Shown here: one piece after another, positions 15,070 to 23,020 of the stretch
How positions within the stretch are numbered: the first letter of the stretch is position 1
How the letters are laid out: each line of letters starts with the position of its first letter
Assembly (NCBI GenBank): GCA_964568735.1
Contig: CAZMRF010000051.1
Coordinates: 1 to 36,804, forward strand
DNA: 36,804 nucleotides
Direction: 5' to 3'
Source: CAZMRF01 sp964568735
GTDB taxonomy: Bacteria > Acidobacteriota > Polarisedimenticolia > JACPZX01
Notes under the pieces: model-generated
What the model was told of the DNA's origin: nothing
What the model saw: the letters and a program-made list of their open reading frames with translations, nothing else
The model's database searches: none
Translations under genes and position numbers: made by a program

Positions 15070-16389
15070 CTACCCCGCCCCCTCGGCAGGATAGGGCACG
15101 TGAATCGCCCGCGCGCGGGCCCGGCTGGTACGGAAGCGGATGTCCACGTATCCGTCGTGATAGAGGGCACGGACGACGTCGGCGAGCGCGTAGATCCTTG
15201 AGATCCCCTCCCTGTCCGAGGCGCGCATCCGGATTTCCTCTTCGACGATGTCGCTCCTGAGGACCTCCTCCACTCTCTCGAGAATCGACTCCACACCTTC
15301 GCCGGTCGCGGCGGACACGATCAGCGCCGCGGGATGGAGCCGGACCGCGCGTTCGATCACGGCCGGGCTGCCGGCGGCGTCGGCCTTGTTGAAAACGAGG
15401 ATCTCGTTCCGGTCGGCCATCCCGAGCTGAGCCAGCACCTGGCTGGTCGTCGTCATCTGCTGCTCGTACTCCGCGTGGCTGACGTCCACCACGTGCAGGA
15501 GCAGGTCGGCGTCGGCCGCCTCCTCCAGCGTGCTCCTGAAGGAGGCCACGAGGTGGTGCGGGAGCTTCCGGATGAATCCGACCGTGTCGGTGAGGAGGAC
15601 GTCACGTCCGATTCTCAGACGGACGCGCCGGACGAGCGGATCCAGAGTCGTGAAAAGGCTGTCGGAAGCGACGGCACTGCGGCTCGTCATCGCATTGAAG
15701 AGCGTGGTCTTCCCGGCATTCGTGTAGCCCACCAGGGAGATCCTCACGGCGTCCCTCCGGCCCGCACGCCGGCGCCTCCGCTCACCCTCGATCCTGGCCA
15801 GGTGTTCCTTGAGGCTGTGGATGCGCCGCCGGATGATGCGCCGATCCAGCTCGATCTGGGTCTCGCCGATCCCTCCCCGGACTCCGATGCCGCCCTCCTG
15901 CCTCGACAGGTGGGTCCAGCCGCCCCGGAGCCTCGGCAGGAGGTAGTTCAGCCGGGCCAGCTCGACCTGAGTCTTCGCCTCCCGGCTCCGCGCCCGGCGG
16001 GCGAAGATCTCGAGGATCAGCCAGGAGCGATCGACGACACGCGCCTCGATGACCTCCTCGAGATTCCGTGCCTGCGCGGGCGACAGGTCGTCGTCGAAGA
16101 CGACGACGTCCGCGCCCAGCTCCCGCACGAGAGATCCCACTTCCTGCGCTTTCCCCTTCCCGATGAAGAAGGCCGCGTCCGGGTGCGGGCGCTCCTGGAT
16201 GCCGCGTCCCACGACCTGCGCTCCCGCTGATTCGGTCAGGCGGGCCAGCTCGTCGAGGTGGTCCTCCACGTCGCGCCGATCCTGGCCGGCGAAGATGGCT
16301 CCGACGAGGAATGCGAGCTGAGGGCGGACGCGCAGGTGGTCCTTCCCGTTCGAGCTGGGCCTCGGCGCGGCCCGCCTTCGGTACCTCAA
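15070..16389 (-). CDS. hflX: GTPase HflX
   Basis: A 439-residue ribosome-associated GTPase that splits stalled or heat-damaged 70S ribosomes. The N-terminal nucleotide-binding domain (FLVGAIFAGQ; FIGKGKAQEV; VVVFDDDLSPAQARNLE) and coiled linker (QVELARLNYLLPRLRGGW; GGIGETQIELDRR) are the HflX hallmarks. The G domain follows with GYTNAGKTTLFN (P-loop), a TTLDP switch, DTVGFIRKLP (G3) and NKAD (G4). The frame is open far into tlpA, but the family start lies near 16389, where TTG is preceded by a GAGGGAG ribosome binding site that overlaps the tlpA stop; coupling to tlpA is likely. No nearer ATG or GTG exists. Confidence 0.93.
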   Translation of the reverse strand: MRYRRRAAPRPSSNGKDHLRVRPQLAFLVGAIFAGQDRRDVEDHLDELARLTESAGAQVVGRGIQERPHPDAAFFIGKGKAQEVGSLVRELGADVVVFDDDLSPAQARNLEEVIEARVVDRSWLILEIFARRARSREAKTQVELARLNYLLPRLRGGWTHLSRQEGGIGVRGGIGETQIELDRRIIRRRIHSLKEHLARIEGERRRRRAGRRDAVRISLVGYTNAGKTTLFNAMTSRSAVASDSLFTTLDPLVRRVRLRIGRDVLLTDTVGFIRKLPHHLVASFRSTLEEAADADLLLHVVDVSHAEYEQQMTTTSQVLAQLGMADRNEILVFNKADAAGSPAVIERAVRLHPAALIVSAATGEGVESILERVEEVLRSDIVEEEIRMRASDREGISRIYALADVVRALYHDGYVDIRFRTSRARARAIHVPYPAEGAG

Positions 16390-16405
16390 GGCGACGGCGA
16401 CTCCC

Positions 16406-17002
16406 TCATCCCCGGGGGAGCCCTCTGCGCCGGCTGTCGATGATGTGCGTCTTGATCCTCTCCTCGAGGTCGTCCGGCAGGATATTGCCTTCCCACGAAA
16501 TGTTCCCGTCGGGATCCACGAGGACGGTGTAGGGCAATCCGTCCAGGGCATAGGTGGACTGGTAGAGCCCCTGCTCATCGAACACGAGCTGGTAGTTCAC
16601 CAGCTGCTGCGCCGCCGCCTTGCGCTGCTTGTCCGGCGTGTCTCCCCCCTGCCGGACTCCCACTCCCACGATGACCAGCCCCCGCTCGCGGTAGGTCCGG
16701 GCGAGGGATCGGAGGACCGGAATCTCATGGATGCAGGGCTGGCACCATGAGGCCCAGAAGGCCACGAGGGCCGTCTTTCCCTGGATCAGCCCGGGGACGT
16801 TGATGGAGCTGCCAAACAGGTCGGGGGCCTCGAAGGTGGGCGCCCGCGAGCCCGCACTGGGGCGGGCGGGGAGGGCCTCGGCAACCTCCGGGGGCGTGGC
16901 TCCCGGGGGCTCAGTCTGCGTCCTTCCGGGCGTGGCAGCCGGTAAAAGGCCCGCCAGAAGGGCCATCAGGAAGATCTTGCCTCTGTGTTGAAACCCCGCC
17001 AT
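16406..17002 (-). CDS. TlpA-like thiol-disulfide oxidoreductase
   Basis: A 198-residue secreted thioredoxin-fold protein. The N-terminus has a signal peptide (KIFLMALLAGLLPAA). The redox motif WASWCQPC has Cys87 and Cys90, followed by HEIPVL and a cis-proline region (GLPYTVLVDPDG). TlpA/ResA-type proteins reduce disulfides in the periplasm, for example in cytochrome c or copper-site maturation; the specific target is unknown here. ATG 17002 has no ribosome binding site, but a promoter at 17012-17041 would start transcription within about 0-3 nt of it, so the mRNA may be leaderless. An in-frame TTG at 17041 falls inside the -35 box. It is followed by hflX and preceded by the anti-sigma gene. 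Confidence 0.9.
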   Translation of the reverse strand: MAGFQHRGKIFLMALLAGLLPAATPGRTQTEPPGATPPEVAEALPARPSAGSRAPTFEAPDLFGSSINVPGLIQGKTALVAFWASWCQPCIHEIPVLRSLARTYRERGLVIVGVGVRQGGDTPDKQRKAAAQQLVNYQLVFDEQGLYQSTYALDGLPYTVLVDPDGNISWEGNILPDDLEERIKTHIIDSRRRGLPRG

Positions 17003-17011
17003 TGACGCTGG

Positions 17012-17041
17012 AGTATACGGCCTCCCCCCCGTGAGCGGCAA
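17012..17041 (-). promoter_or_regulatory. promoter of tlpA, TTGCCG-18-TATACT
   Basis: On the minus strand TTGCCG (17036-17041), an 18-bp spacer and TATACT (17012-17017, five of six matches to TATAAT) precede tlpA. The expected start point lies at about 17003-17005, next to the ATG at 17002, which predicts a leaderless tlpA message. Confidence 0.5.
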
Positions 17042-17053
17042 GGATCGTGCGGT

Positions 17054-17740
17054 CTAGGCGCCCCGGCGGGCCCCGCGGCCCGGGTCGGTGTAGCGGTAGG
17101 AGCCCACATCCACGTAGTGGATCTCATCGATGAAGAGCCCCTTCACCTCGAGCCGGTCGCCAATCCTCCCGGCGTCCAGGATGAGCTGTCGAGTCCGGTC
17201 GGTGTCGACGAACTCCCAGATCCTGCCATCATCTGTCCTGAAGGCTGAATGGTGGCCGTGAGCCTGGCAGCCCCGCTGCTGCTCGATCGGGATCCTGTGG
17301 CGCGCGCACTCGGCGCACACGAGCATGCCCTCAGCCGAACGGAGCGCTCCGGCAGCGGAGAGGGGCAGCCTGATGAACCCGCTGCGCAGCGCCATCGCGC
17401 CCGGCACGAGCACGGCAATGGCCAGGGAGGCCGCCAGGGCCCATCGAGCCCACGGGCGAGCCAGGACGCGGCTCGAGGGCAGGCTTCCGCCGGCGTCCTC
17501 GGCGTCGAGCGCCCGGTGGATCCCCGCCATGAGAGAAGCAGGAGCCGGTTTTCCCCGCACCGTGCGCTCGAGGGCGGCATCGAAGGCGCTCTCGAAGCGG
17601 TGGAAGCCCTCGCAGGGCGGGCACCGGTCCAGGTGCTCCTGGATACGACGGCTCTCCGACACCGGAAGCTCGTCCGCCGTGAAGGCCGCCAGGCTGGATC
17701 GCACGTCAGCGCAGCCGATGGGGGGCGTTCTCTCGGTCAT
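17054..17740 (-). CDS. anti-sigma factor with zinc-finger and periplasmic sensor domain
   Basis: A 228-residue membrane protein that should hold the neighbouring ECF sigma factor inactive. The cytoplasmic N-terminus has a ZAS/zf-HC2 motif, His36-x3-Cys40-x2-Cys43, with an additional Cys10. One membrane helix spans about residues 93-112. The periplasmic part (about 115-228) contains CAECARHRIPIEQQRGC and QAHGHH, a Cys/His cluster, and then a beta-rich segment (DRLEVKGLFIDEIHYVDVG) that resembles an OB-type barrel; this part is probably the sensor, but I do not recognise its ligand. ATG 17740 lies 10 nt after the sigma stop. The neighbouring tlpA suggests a redox or metal signal, by inference. 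Confidence 0.82.
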   Translation of the reverse strand: MTERTPPIGCADVRSSLAAFTADELPVSESRRIQEHLDRCPPCEGFHRFESAFDAALERTVRGKPAPASLMAGIHRALDAEDAGGSLPSSRVLARPWARWALAASLAIAVLVPGAMALRSGFIRLPLSAAGALRSAEGMLVCAECARHRIPIEQQRGCQAHGHHSAFRTDDGRIWEFVDTDRTRQLILDAGRIGDRLEVKGLFIDEIHYVDVGSYRYTDPGRGARRGA

Positions 17741-17750
17741 CTCCGCTTCC

Positions 17751-18389
17751 CTATTCCCCGCCTTTGCTTCGGAAGGTCTGGATGTCCACGACGCCCGGTC
17801 CGCGGCCGGGTCCGGGATCGACGAGCCCCCTCTGCCGCGCGTAGTCCACGAGCTTCGACTGCATCATGCGGCGCGCGCGATGCAGCCGCGACATCACCGT
17901 TCCGATGGGGATCTGCAGCACTCCCGCGATTTCCCTGTAGGACAGCCCTTCCATCGCCGCGAGGAGCAGGACCATCCTGTACTCATCGGGCAGAGCCGCG
18001 AGGGCCTTCTCGATCTCCTCGTCCACCGAGCCATCGACGAGGATCTGCTCGGGTGTGGCAGATCCCGCTTCGCCGGAGCGGGACCGCTTCATGAGCGCCT
18101 CGAGCGTCGCCTCGACGCCGCCGATATCGACGGTCTCGGGCTCTCGCTGGCGCTTGCGGTACCGGTTGATGAGCAGGTTGCGCATGATCCTGAATAGCCA
18201 GGCCTTGATGTTGGTCCCCGCCTCGTACTGGTCGAAGAAGCGGTAGGCCCTCAGGAGCGTCTCCTGCACGAGGTCCTCGGCCTCCTCGGGACGACGGGTG
18301 AGCTTCAGGGCCACGCCATGCAGAGCGTGGAGGTGGGGCAGCGCGGTCTCCTCGAACTCTGCGCGCCTGCTCTCTCCCCTCTTCCTCAT
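17751..18389 (-). CDS. ECF-family RNA polymerase sigma factor
   Basis: A 212-residue two-domain sigma factor. Region 2 is AEDLVQETLLRAYRFFDQYE with NIKAWLFRIMRNLLIN; region 4 is LPDEYRMVLLLAAMEGLSYREIAGVLQIPIGTVMSRLHRARR. The C-terminal ~25 residues after region 4 (RGLVDPGPGRGPG and on) are unconserved. The ATG at 18389 has GGAG 10 nt upstream; the frame is open further, but the upstream translation is low-complexity. It is followed after 10 nt by the anti-sigma gene, the usual ECF operon order, so it probably drives its own operon on release. Confidence 0.93.
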   Translation of the reverse strand: MRKRGESRRAEFEETALPHLHALHGVALKLTRRPEEAEDLVQETLLRAYRFFDQYEAGTNIKAWLFRIMRNLLINRYRKRQREPETVDIGGVEATLEALMKRSRSGEAGSATPEQILVDGSVDEEIEKALAALPDEYRMVLLLAAMEGLSYREIAGVLQIPIGTVMSRLHRARRMMQSKLVDYARQRGLVDPGPGRGPGVVDIQTFRSKGGE

Positions 18390-18491
18390 GCCGGAGCCAC
18401 TCCATGCGGCTCGCCCGCCACGCCTCCGCCGTGATGGCCCGCGCCCCCGGTCCCGCGGGCTCGCCGGCCGGCCGCCGGGCCGCGAGCAATG

Positions 18492-18512
18492 GAACACCTC
18501 CCGGGTGGTTCG
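18492..18512. promoter_or_regulatory. inverted repeat upstream of the ECF sigma operon
   Basis: GAACACC (18492-18498) faces GGTGGTTC (18505-18512), a 7-bp stem with a one-base bulge and a ~6-nt centre, about 105 bp upstream of the sigma start. It could be an operator. The rest of 18390-18595 is GC-rich and shows no gene or clear ECF promoter. Confidence 0.25.
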
Positions 18513-18595
18513 TATTCCGCCACTGTAGAGGCCCTGGACAGTCCCTGTACGCCGCGGCCAGCCTCGGCTCGAGGCCGGGGAACTCCCGAGGTGCT

Positions 18596-19630
18596 CTACC
18601 CACCCTCTCGGAGCGAGAAGACGGCGCGGACCTCCCCAACCTCCAGCCGTCGATGGTTCCGGACGAGTCGGTGGTGCCGCAGCGCCTCGGGGAGAACCTG
18701 GTCATCCGGGAGGGCGCCGAGGATCGTCAGGAGCCTGAGGACGACGGCGGTGCGAGCACGCCCGTCGTCGCCATCCATCACCTTCAAGGCTATCCCGATC
18801 GGACCCGATGGAGAAGTCCAGCCCATGGCATGGATCCCCTCGGCTCCGATCTTCGCCACGAGCCCCGGCGTCGCACGCATCAGCGAGGTGTCGAGCATGC
18901 CGGCCCCCGCGACCATGTCGGGCCGCGCCTGCATGGCCCGTGCGACACGTGTGAGGCAGGACTCGAGGCTGGCCGGCCCGTTGCCTCCAGGGGCGCTCAC
19001 CAGCCGGGCGAAGGCCGTGGCGAGCTCGCGCAGCGAGAGTCCGAAAGTTGGAGCGCTGCAGCCGTCCAGGGCCTGGCCGATCGAGGTGGTCCGCCTCCCG
19101 GTGAATCGAGCGAGAGACTCGAGGATGGCCTTCTGGACGGGGTGTTCCGGATCGAGGTAGGTCTCGAGGGCGTGGCCGCCCGCCCGCGCCGCCGCGAGCA
19201 TGCCGGCGTGCTTCCCGGAGCAGTTGTTCATGAGCGGATCCGGGCGCCGTCCCTCGCGTGCGAGCGCCAGGGCGGCTTCCCTGCTGAAGGGCGTGTGAAC
19301 CCCGCACTGCAAGGACGCCACGCCCAGCCCTGCCTTCGAGAGAATCGAGGCGGCGGTAGCGCAGTGAACCTCCTCTCCCGCGTGCGATGCGGCGATGAGG
19401 GCGATCTCGCTCTCGGTGAGGCCAAAGCTCTCCACCACCCCCGCAGCGAGCACCGCCGCCGCCTGGAAGGGCTTCGCCGCCGAGCGCACGATGACTCCGA
19501 CGTCGGGGTCGCCCAGGGAACGAAGCGGGCGCCCATCCGGATCGCAGACAGCGATCGCGGCGGCGTGCACCGACTCCACGATGCCGCCCCGGGTGACCTC
19601 CACAGCCCTCTCGAAGGCTTCGATTCGCAT
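18596..19630 (-). CDS. L-asparaginase II (Rhizobium etli AnsA type)
   Basis: A 344-residue enzyme of the PF06089 asparaginase II family, which hydrolyses L-asparagine to aspartate and ammonia and is unrelated to the E. coli AnsA/AnsB enzymes. The family's Ser-Lys pair is present in RSAAKPFQ (Ser50, Lys53), and the Cys/Lys set reported as the metal site in the R. etli enzyme is present in NNCSGKHAGM (Cys137, Lys140) and DGCSAPTF (Cys191). Length is normal. There is no signal peptide, so it is cytoplasmic. ATG 19630 lacks a clear ribosome binding site. It stands alone, divergent from larC. Confidence 0.93.
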   Translation of the reverse strand: MRIEAFERAVEVTRGGIVESVHAAAIAVCDPDGRPLRSLGDPDVGVIVRSAAKPFQAAAVLAAGVVESFGLTESEIALIAASHAGEEVHCATAASILSKAGLGVASLQCGVHTPFSREAALALAREGRRPDPLMNNCSGKHAGMLAAARAGGHALETYLDPEHPVQKAILESLARFTGRRTTSIGQALDGCSAPTFGLSLRELATAFARLVSAPGGNGPASLESCLTRVARAMQARPDMVAGAGMLDTSLMRATPGLVAKIGAEGIHAMGWTSPSGPIGIALKVMDGDDGRARTAVVLRLLTILGALPDDQVLPEALRHHRLVRNHRRLEVGEVRAVFSLREGG

Positions 19631-19678
19631 GGGCGCGGATTCTAGCGCGGCACCGCCCCGAAGTTCACCCGGAGCGGC

Positions 19679-19707
19679 TTGACACGGTTCCGGGGCGGGC
19701 CTACGCT
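19679..19707 (+). promoter_or_regulatory. promoter of the larC-metG-tatD operon, TTGACA-17-TACGCT
   Basis: A perfect TTGACA (19679-19684), 17-bp spacer and TACGCT (19702-19707) read toward larC, whose GTG is 61 bp beyond the -10. The same architecture occurs at 11402-11430. Confidence 0.5.
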
Positions 19708-19767
19708 GACGGCCCCTAAGTCCAGAAACTCCATGAACTTGCCCTTGCCGCCCCCTCCGGAGGCCGC

Positions 19768-21015
19768 GTGCGGATCCTCTACCTGGACTGTTTCTCCGGC
19801 ATCGCCGGAGACATGCTCCTCGGAGCTCTTCTCGACCTCGGCCTCCCTCTCGACGACCTGAAGCGGCAGCTCGGCGCGCTGCCCCTGCGCGGGTATTCGA
19901 TCTCAGCGAAGCGAACCGTCCGTGCGGGGATCTCCGGGACCAAGTTCGACGTGAAGGTCACGGGGGACCACCACCACCGCGGCTGGAAGGAGATCCACGC
20001 CATCATCGCCGGCGCGGAGCTGCCCGAGGTCATCGCGAAGACTGCGCTACGGATCTTCCGCCGGCTCATCGAGGCGGAAGCGCGGATCCACCGGATACCG
20101 GTTCAGAAGGTCCACCTCCACGAGGTCGGCGCGGTCGACGCGATCGTGGACATCGTGGGCGGGGTCATGGCGATCCATCAGCTCCTCGGATCCGGCGGCA
20201 AGCTGCACGTCTCGCCCCTGCACCTGGGCCGTGGCAAGGTCAGGATGGCGCACGGGACCTACCCGGTACCGCCTCCTGCCACGCTGGCCCTCCTCGAGGG
20301 CGTGCCCGTCCTGTCGGGCCCGGTCGAGGGAGAGCTGGTGACGCCCACGGGGGCGGCCATCGTCTCGACGCTTGCCGACGCCTTCGGTCCCATGCCCCCG
20401 ATGGCGGTCACGGCCACGGGGTACGGCGCGGGAAGCCGCAGGTACGAGGATCACCCGAACATGCTGCGCGCCATCCTCGGCGAGGCGCTTCCGGCGGCCA
20501 CGCCCCGGGAGGCTGTGGTCGTCGTGGAGTGCACCATCGACGACATGAACCCCCAGGCCTACGGCCACCTCATGGAGCGGCTCTTCGCCCAGGGCGCCCT
20601 CGAGGTCTTCTACACCCCGGTCCAGATGAAGAAGAGCCGCCCCGGCATCCTCGTCACGGTCATCTCGCCACCCGCGCGGTTCGGTGAGCTGGCAGCGGTG
20701 CTCTTCCGAGAGAGCACGACCATCGGCCTGCGCCACCAGAGCGTGGATCGTATCGAGCTGGCCCGCGAGACGGCCCGCGTCGTCACACCCTACGGCCCGA
20801 TCCGGGTCAAGGTCTCCTCGTTCGAGGGGAAGCCGGTGCAGGCCCAGCCGGAGTACGAGGACTGCCGCCGCGCTGCAACGACCCATGGCGTCCCGCTCAA
20901 GGAGGTCCAGGCCGCGGCCCTCGCGGGTTACAGGGCCACCCTCCCCCCGGTCAGTCCCCTCGGGGCACGACGAAGCCGCGCCTCGTCGAAGCGCCCGCGC
21001 CGGAGGCGGACATGA
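19768..21015 (+). CDS. larC: nickel insertion protein LarC (nickel-pincer cofactor synthesis)
   Basis: A 415-residue full-length LarC (DUF111 family). In lactate racemase maturation, LarC is a CTP-dependent cyclometallase that inserts nickel into the dithiolated pyridinium mononucleotide made by LarB and LarE. Hallmarks are MRILYLDCFSGIAGDM at the start, VHLHEVGAVDAIVDIVG, HGTYPVPPPATLALLEG, and ECTIDDMNPQ with TPVQMKKSRPG. Unlike the lactobacillar gene, no ribosomal frameshift is needed. It starts with GTG, with GGAGG 4 nt upstream. The arginine-rich tail (SKRPRRRR) is unusual. Its TGA overlaps the metG start (ATGA). No larA, larB or larE is nearby, as is common for genomes in which the cofactor serves other enzymes. 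Confidence 0.93.
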   Translation: MRILYLDCFSGIAGDMLLGALLDLGLPLDDLKRQLGALPLRGYSISAKRTVRAGISGTKFDVKVTGDHHHRGWKEIHAIIAGAELPEVIAKTALRIFRRLIEAEARIHRIPVQKVHLHEVGAVDAIVDIVGGVMAIHQLLGSGGKLHVSPLHLGRGKVRMAHGTYPVPPPATLALLEGVPVLSGPVEGELVTPTGAAIVSTLADAFGPMPPMAVTATGYGAGSRRYEDHPNMLRAILGEALPAATPREAVVVVECTIDDMNPQAYGHLMERLFAQGALEVFYTPVQMKKSRPGILVTVISPPARFGELAAVLFRESTTIGLRHQSVDRIELARETARVVTPYGPIRVKVSSFEGKPVQAQPEYEDCRRAATTHGVPLKEVQAAALAGYRATLPPVSPLGARRSRASSKRPRRRRT

Positions 21016-23018
21016 CCGCCGGCAGAAAAGGTTTCTACGTCACGACCCCGATCTACTACGTCAACGACCATCCCCACATCGGCCACACCTACACGACCGT
21101 CATCGCGGACGTCATCTCGCGCTTCCGGAGAATGTGCGGAGACGAGGTCCGCTTCCTGACGGGCACCGACGAGCACGGCCAGAAGATCGAGCGCGCGGCG
21201 GGAGCGCAGGGGCTCACGCCCCAGGCTCTCGCGGATCGGGTCGTGGCGCGGTACGAGGATCTCTGGAGGCGGATGGGGATCGCCTTCGACGACTTCGTCC
21301 GGACCACCGAGGAGAGGCACAAGCGCGGCGTGCTCGCCATCTTCGAGAGGATCGCGCGAACGGACGACGTCTACCTCGGAACCTACGAAGGCCACTACTG
21401 CGTGAGGTGCGAAGCCTTCTTCCCGGAGGCGCAGCTCGTCGAGGGGAAGTGCCCGGACTTCGGCCACCCGGTCGAGAAGCTCCAGGAAGAGTCCTACTTC
21501 TTCAGGCTCTCGAAGTACCAGGAGCCCCTGCTCGACTACTACCGGCGGAATCCCGGCTTCATCCAGCCCGAGATCCGTCGCAACGAGGTCGTGCGCTTCG
21601 TCGAGATGGGGCTCAGGGACCTCTCGATCAGCCGCACGTCCTTCACGTGGGGCATTCCCTTCCCCGGCAGCTCGAAGCACATCTTCTACGTCTGGTTCGA
21701 CGCGCTGTGCAACTACATCACAGCCCTGGGCGAGCCCGGGAGGTCGGAGCTCTACGAGAAGTTCTGGCCGGCCGACATCCATCTCGTGGGCAAGGACATC
21801 ATCCGTTTCCACGCCGTCTACTGGCCTGCCTTCCTCATGTCGGCAGGGCTTCCGCTCCCCCGCACCATCTGGGGCCACGGGTGGTGGCTCAGGGCGGAGG
21901 GAAAGATGTCCAAGACGTCGGGCAACGTCGTGGACCCCATGCCGCTCATCGACGCCTTCGGGGCCGACGCGCTCCGCTATTTCCTGCTCCGCGAGATGGC
22001 CTTCGGGCAGGATGCGCAGTTCTCCGAGGAGGGGCTGGTCGATCGGATCAACACGGACCTGGCCAACGATCTCGGCAATCTGGCCAGCCGGCTGCTGACC
22101 CTCATCGGTTCGTCCTGGGGCGATGCCCTCCCGCCGGCGCCCCTGCCGGGCTCGGGCCACCCCGACGCTCTCTTCGATCTGAGAGAGCAGGCGCTCCGTG
22201 ATCTCGAAGCCTCGAAAGAGGCTTTCGAGGCCTGCCGCTTCCATGAAGCCCTCGCGACTCTCTGGGAGCTGGTGGGCGGGATCAATCGCTACATCGTACG
22301 GTGGGAGCCCTGGGCCCTGGCCAAAGACCCTGCACGCCGTGAGCTTCTCGGCGGGGTCCTCCGGGAGGCCGCCGAAGGGCTGGCGGCCGTCGCCATCGCC
22401 CTCTCTCCGGTCATGCCCTCGGCGGCCGCGGACCTCTGGAGGCGCCTGGGGGGCGAGGGCGAGTGCGCCCGTCAAGACATGTGGCGGCGGGCCTCCCGGC
22501 AGCGGTGGGGCTTCCTGCGCGACGGCAGCCGGACACATCGAGGCGAAGCGCTCTTTCCGCGAATCGACAAGAAAGCCTACTTCCAGGAGAATGCCATGAC
22601 ATCGACTCCCACACCGCCGGGCTCCCCGATTCCAGGGGGCAGCCCTCCTGAAGCTCTTCCTGCCACCACGCCGCATCCGCCGGCGGAGGCGAGCGCGCAG
22701 ATCACGATCCAGGATTTCCAGAGAGTTCATCTCCGCACAGGCAAGGTCACGGCCGCAGAGAAGGTGTCGGGGGCCGACCGGCTCCTGAAGCTCACGGTGA
22801 ACATCGGCACGGAGGAGCGCACCATCGTGGCCGGCATCGCCCTGCGGTACGCTGCGGAGGAGCTGGTCGGCCGGACCGTCATCGTCGTCGTCAACCTGAA
22901 ACCTGCGAAGCTGCGGGGCGTCGAATCCCAGGGGATGCTCCTCGCCGCGGACGTCGACGGCCGGCCCATCATCGCTTCCTTCGATCAGGAGGTGCCGGCG
23001 GGAGCCACGGTCCGCTGA
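21012..23018 (+). CDS. metG: methionyl-tRNA synthetase with C-terminal tRNA-binding domain
   Basis: A 668-residue class I synthetase that charges tRNA-Met. It shows PHIGH (HIGH motif 22-25), the connective-peptide zinc knuckle (Cys130, Cys133, Cys147), VWFDAL and KMSKT (298-302), an anticodon-binding helical domain, and a C-terminal EMAPII/Trbp111-like domain (about 565-668; FQRVHLRTGKVTAAEKV; GVESQGMLLAA) joined by a proline-rich linker. The zinc site is odd: where comparable bacterial enzymes have CPxHG, this one has CPDFGH, so the fourth ligand is displaced or missing. ATG 21012 overlaps the larC stop and has GGAGG 5 nt upstream. Confidence 0.96.
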   Translation: MTAGRKGFYVTTPIYYVNDHPHIGHTYTTVIADVISRFRRMCGDEVRFLTGTDEHGQKIERAAGAQGLTPQALADRVVARYEDLWRRMGIAFDDFVRTTEERHKRGVLAIFERIARTDDVYLGTYEGHYCVRCEAFFPEAQLVEGKCPDFGHPVEKLQEESYFFRLSKYQEPLLDYYRRNPGFIQPEIRRNEVVRFVEMGLRDLSISRTSFTWGIPFPGSSKHIFYVWFDALCNYITALGEPGRSELYEKFWPADIHLVGKDIIRFHAVYWPAFLMSAGLPLPRTIWGHGWWLRAEGKMSKTSGNVVDPMPLIDAFGADALRYFLLREMAFGQDAQFSEEGLVDRINTDLANDLGNLASRLLTLIGSSWGDALPPAPLPGSGHPDALFDLREQALRDLEASKEAFEACRFHEALATLWELVGGINRYIVRWEPWALAKDPARRELLGGVLREAAEGLAAVAIALSPVMPSAAADLWRRLGGEGECARQDMWRRASRQRWGFLRDGSRTHRGEALFPRIDKKAYFQENAMTSTPTPPGSPIPGGSPPEALPATTPHPPAEASAQITIQDFQRVHLRTGKVTAAEKVSGADRLLKLTVNIGTEERTIVAGIALRYAAEELVGRTVIVVVNLKPAKLRGVESQGMLLAADVDGRPIIASFDQEVPAGATVR

Positions 23019-23020
23019 AG

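Noticed and set aside
16390..16578. Extended HflX N-terminus inside tlpA
   Set aside because: The upstream 63 codons translate an out-of-frame part of tlpA; the TTG at 16389 with its ribosome binding site fits the family.
18404..19645. 413-residue plus-strand frame antisense to the asparaginase
   Set aside because: Shadow of a clearly coding gene on the minus strand.
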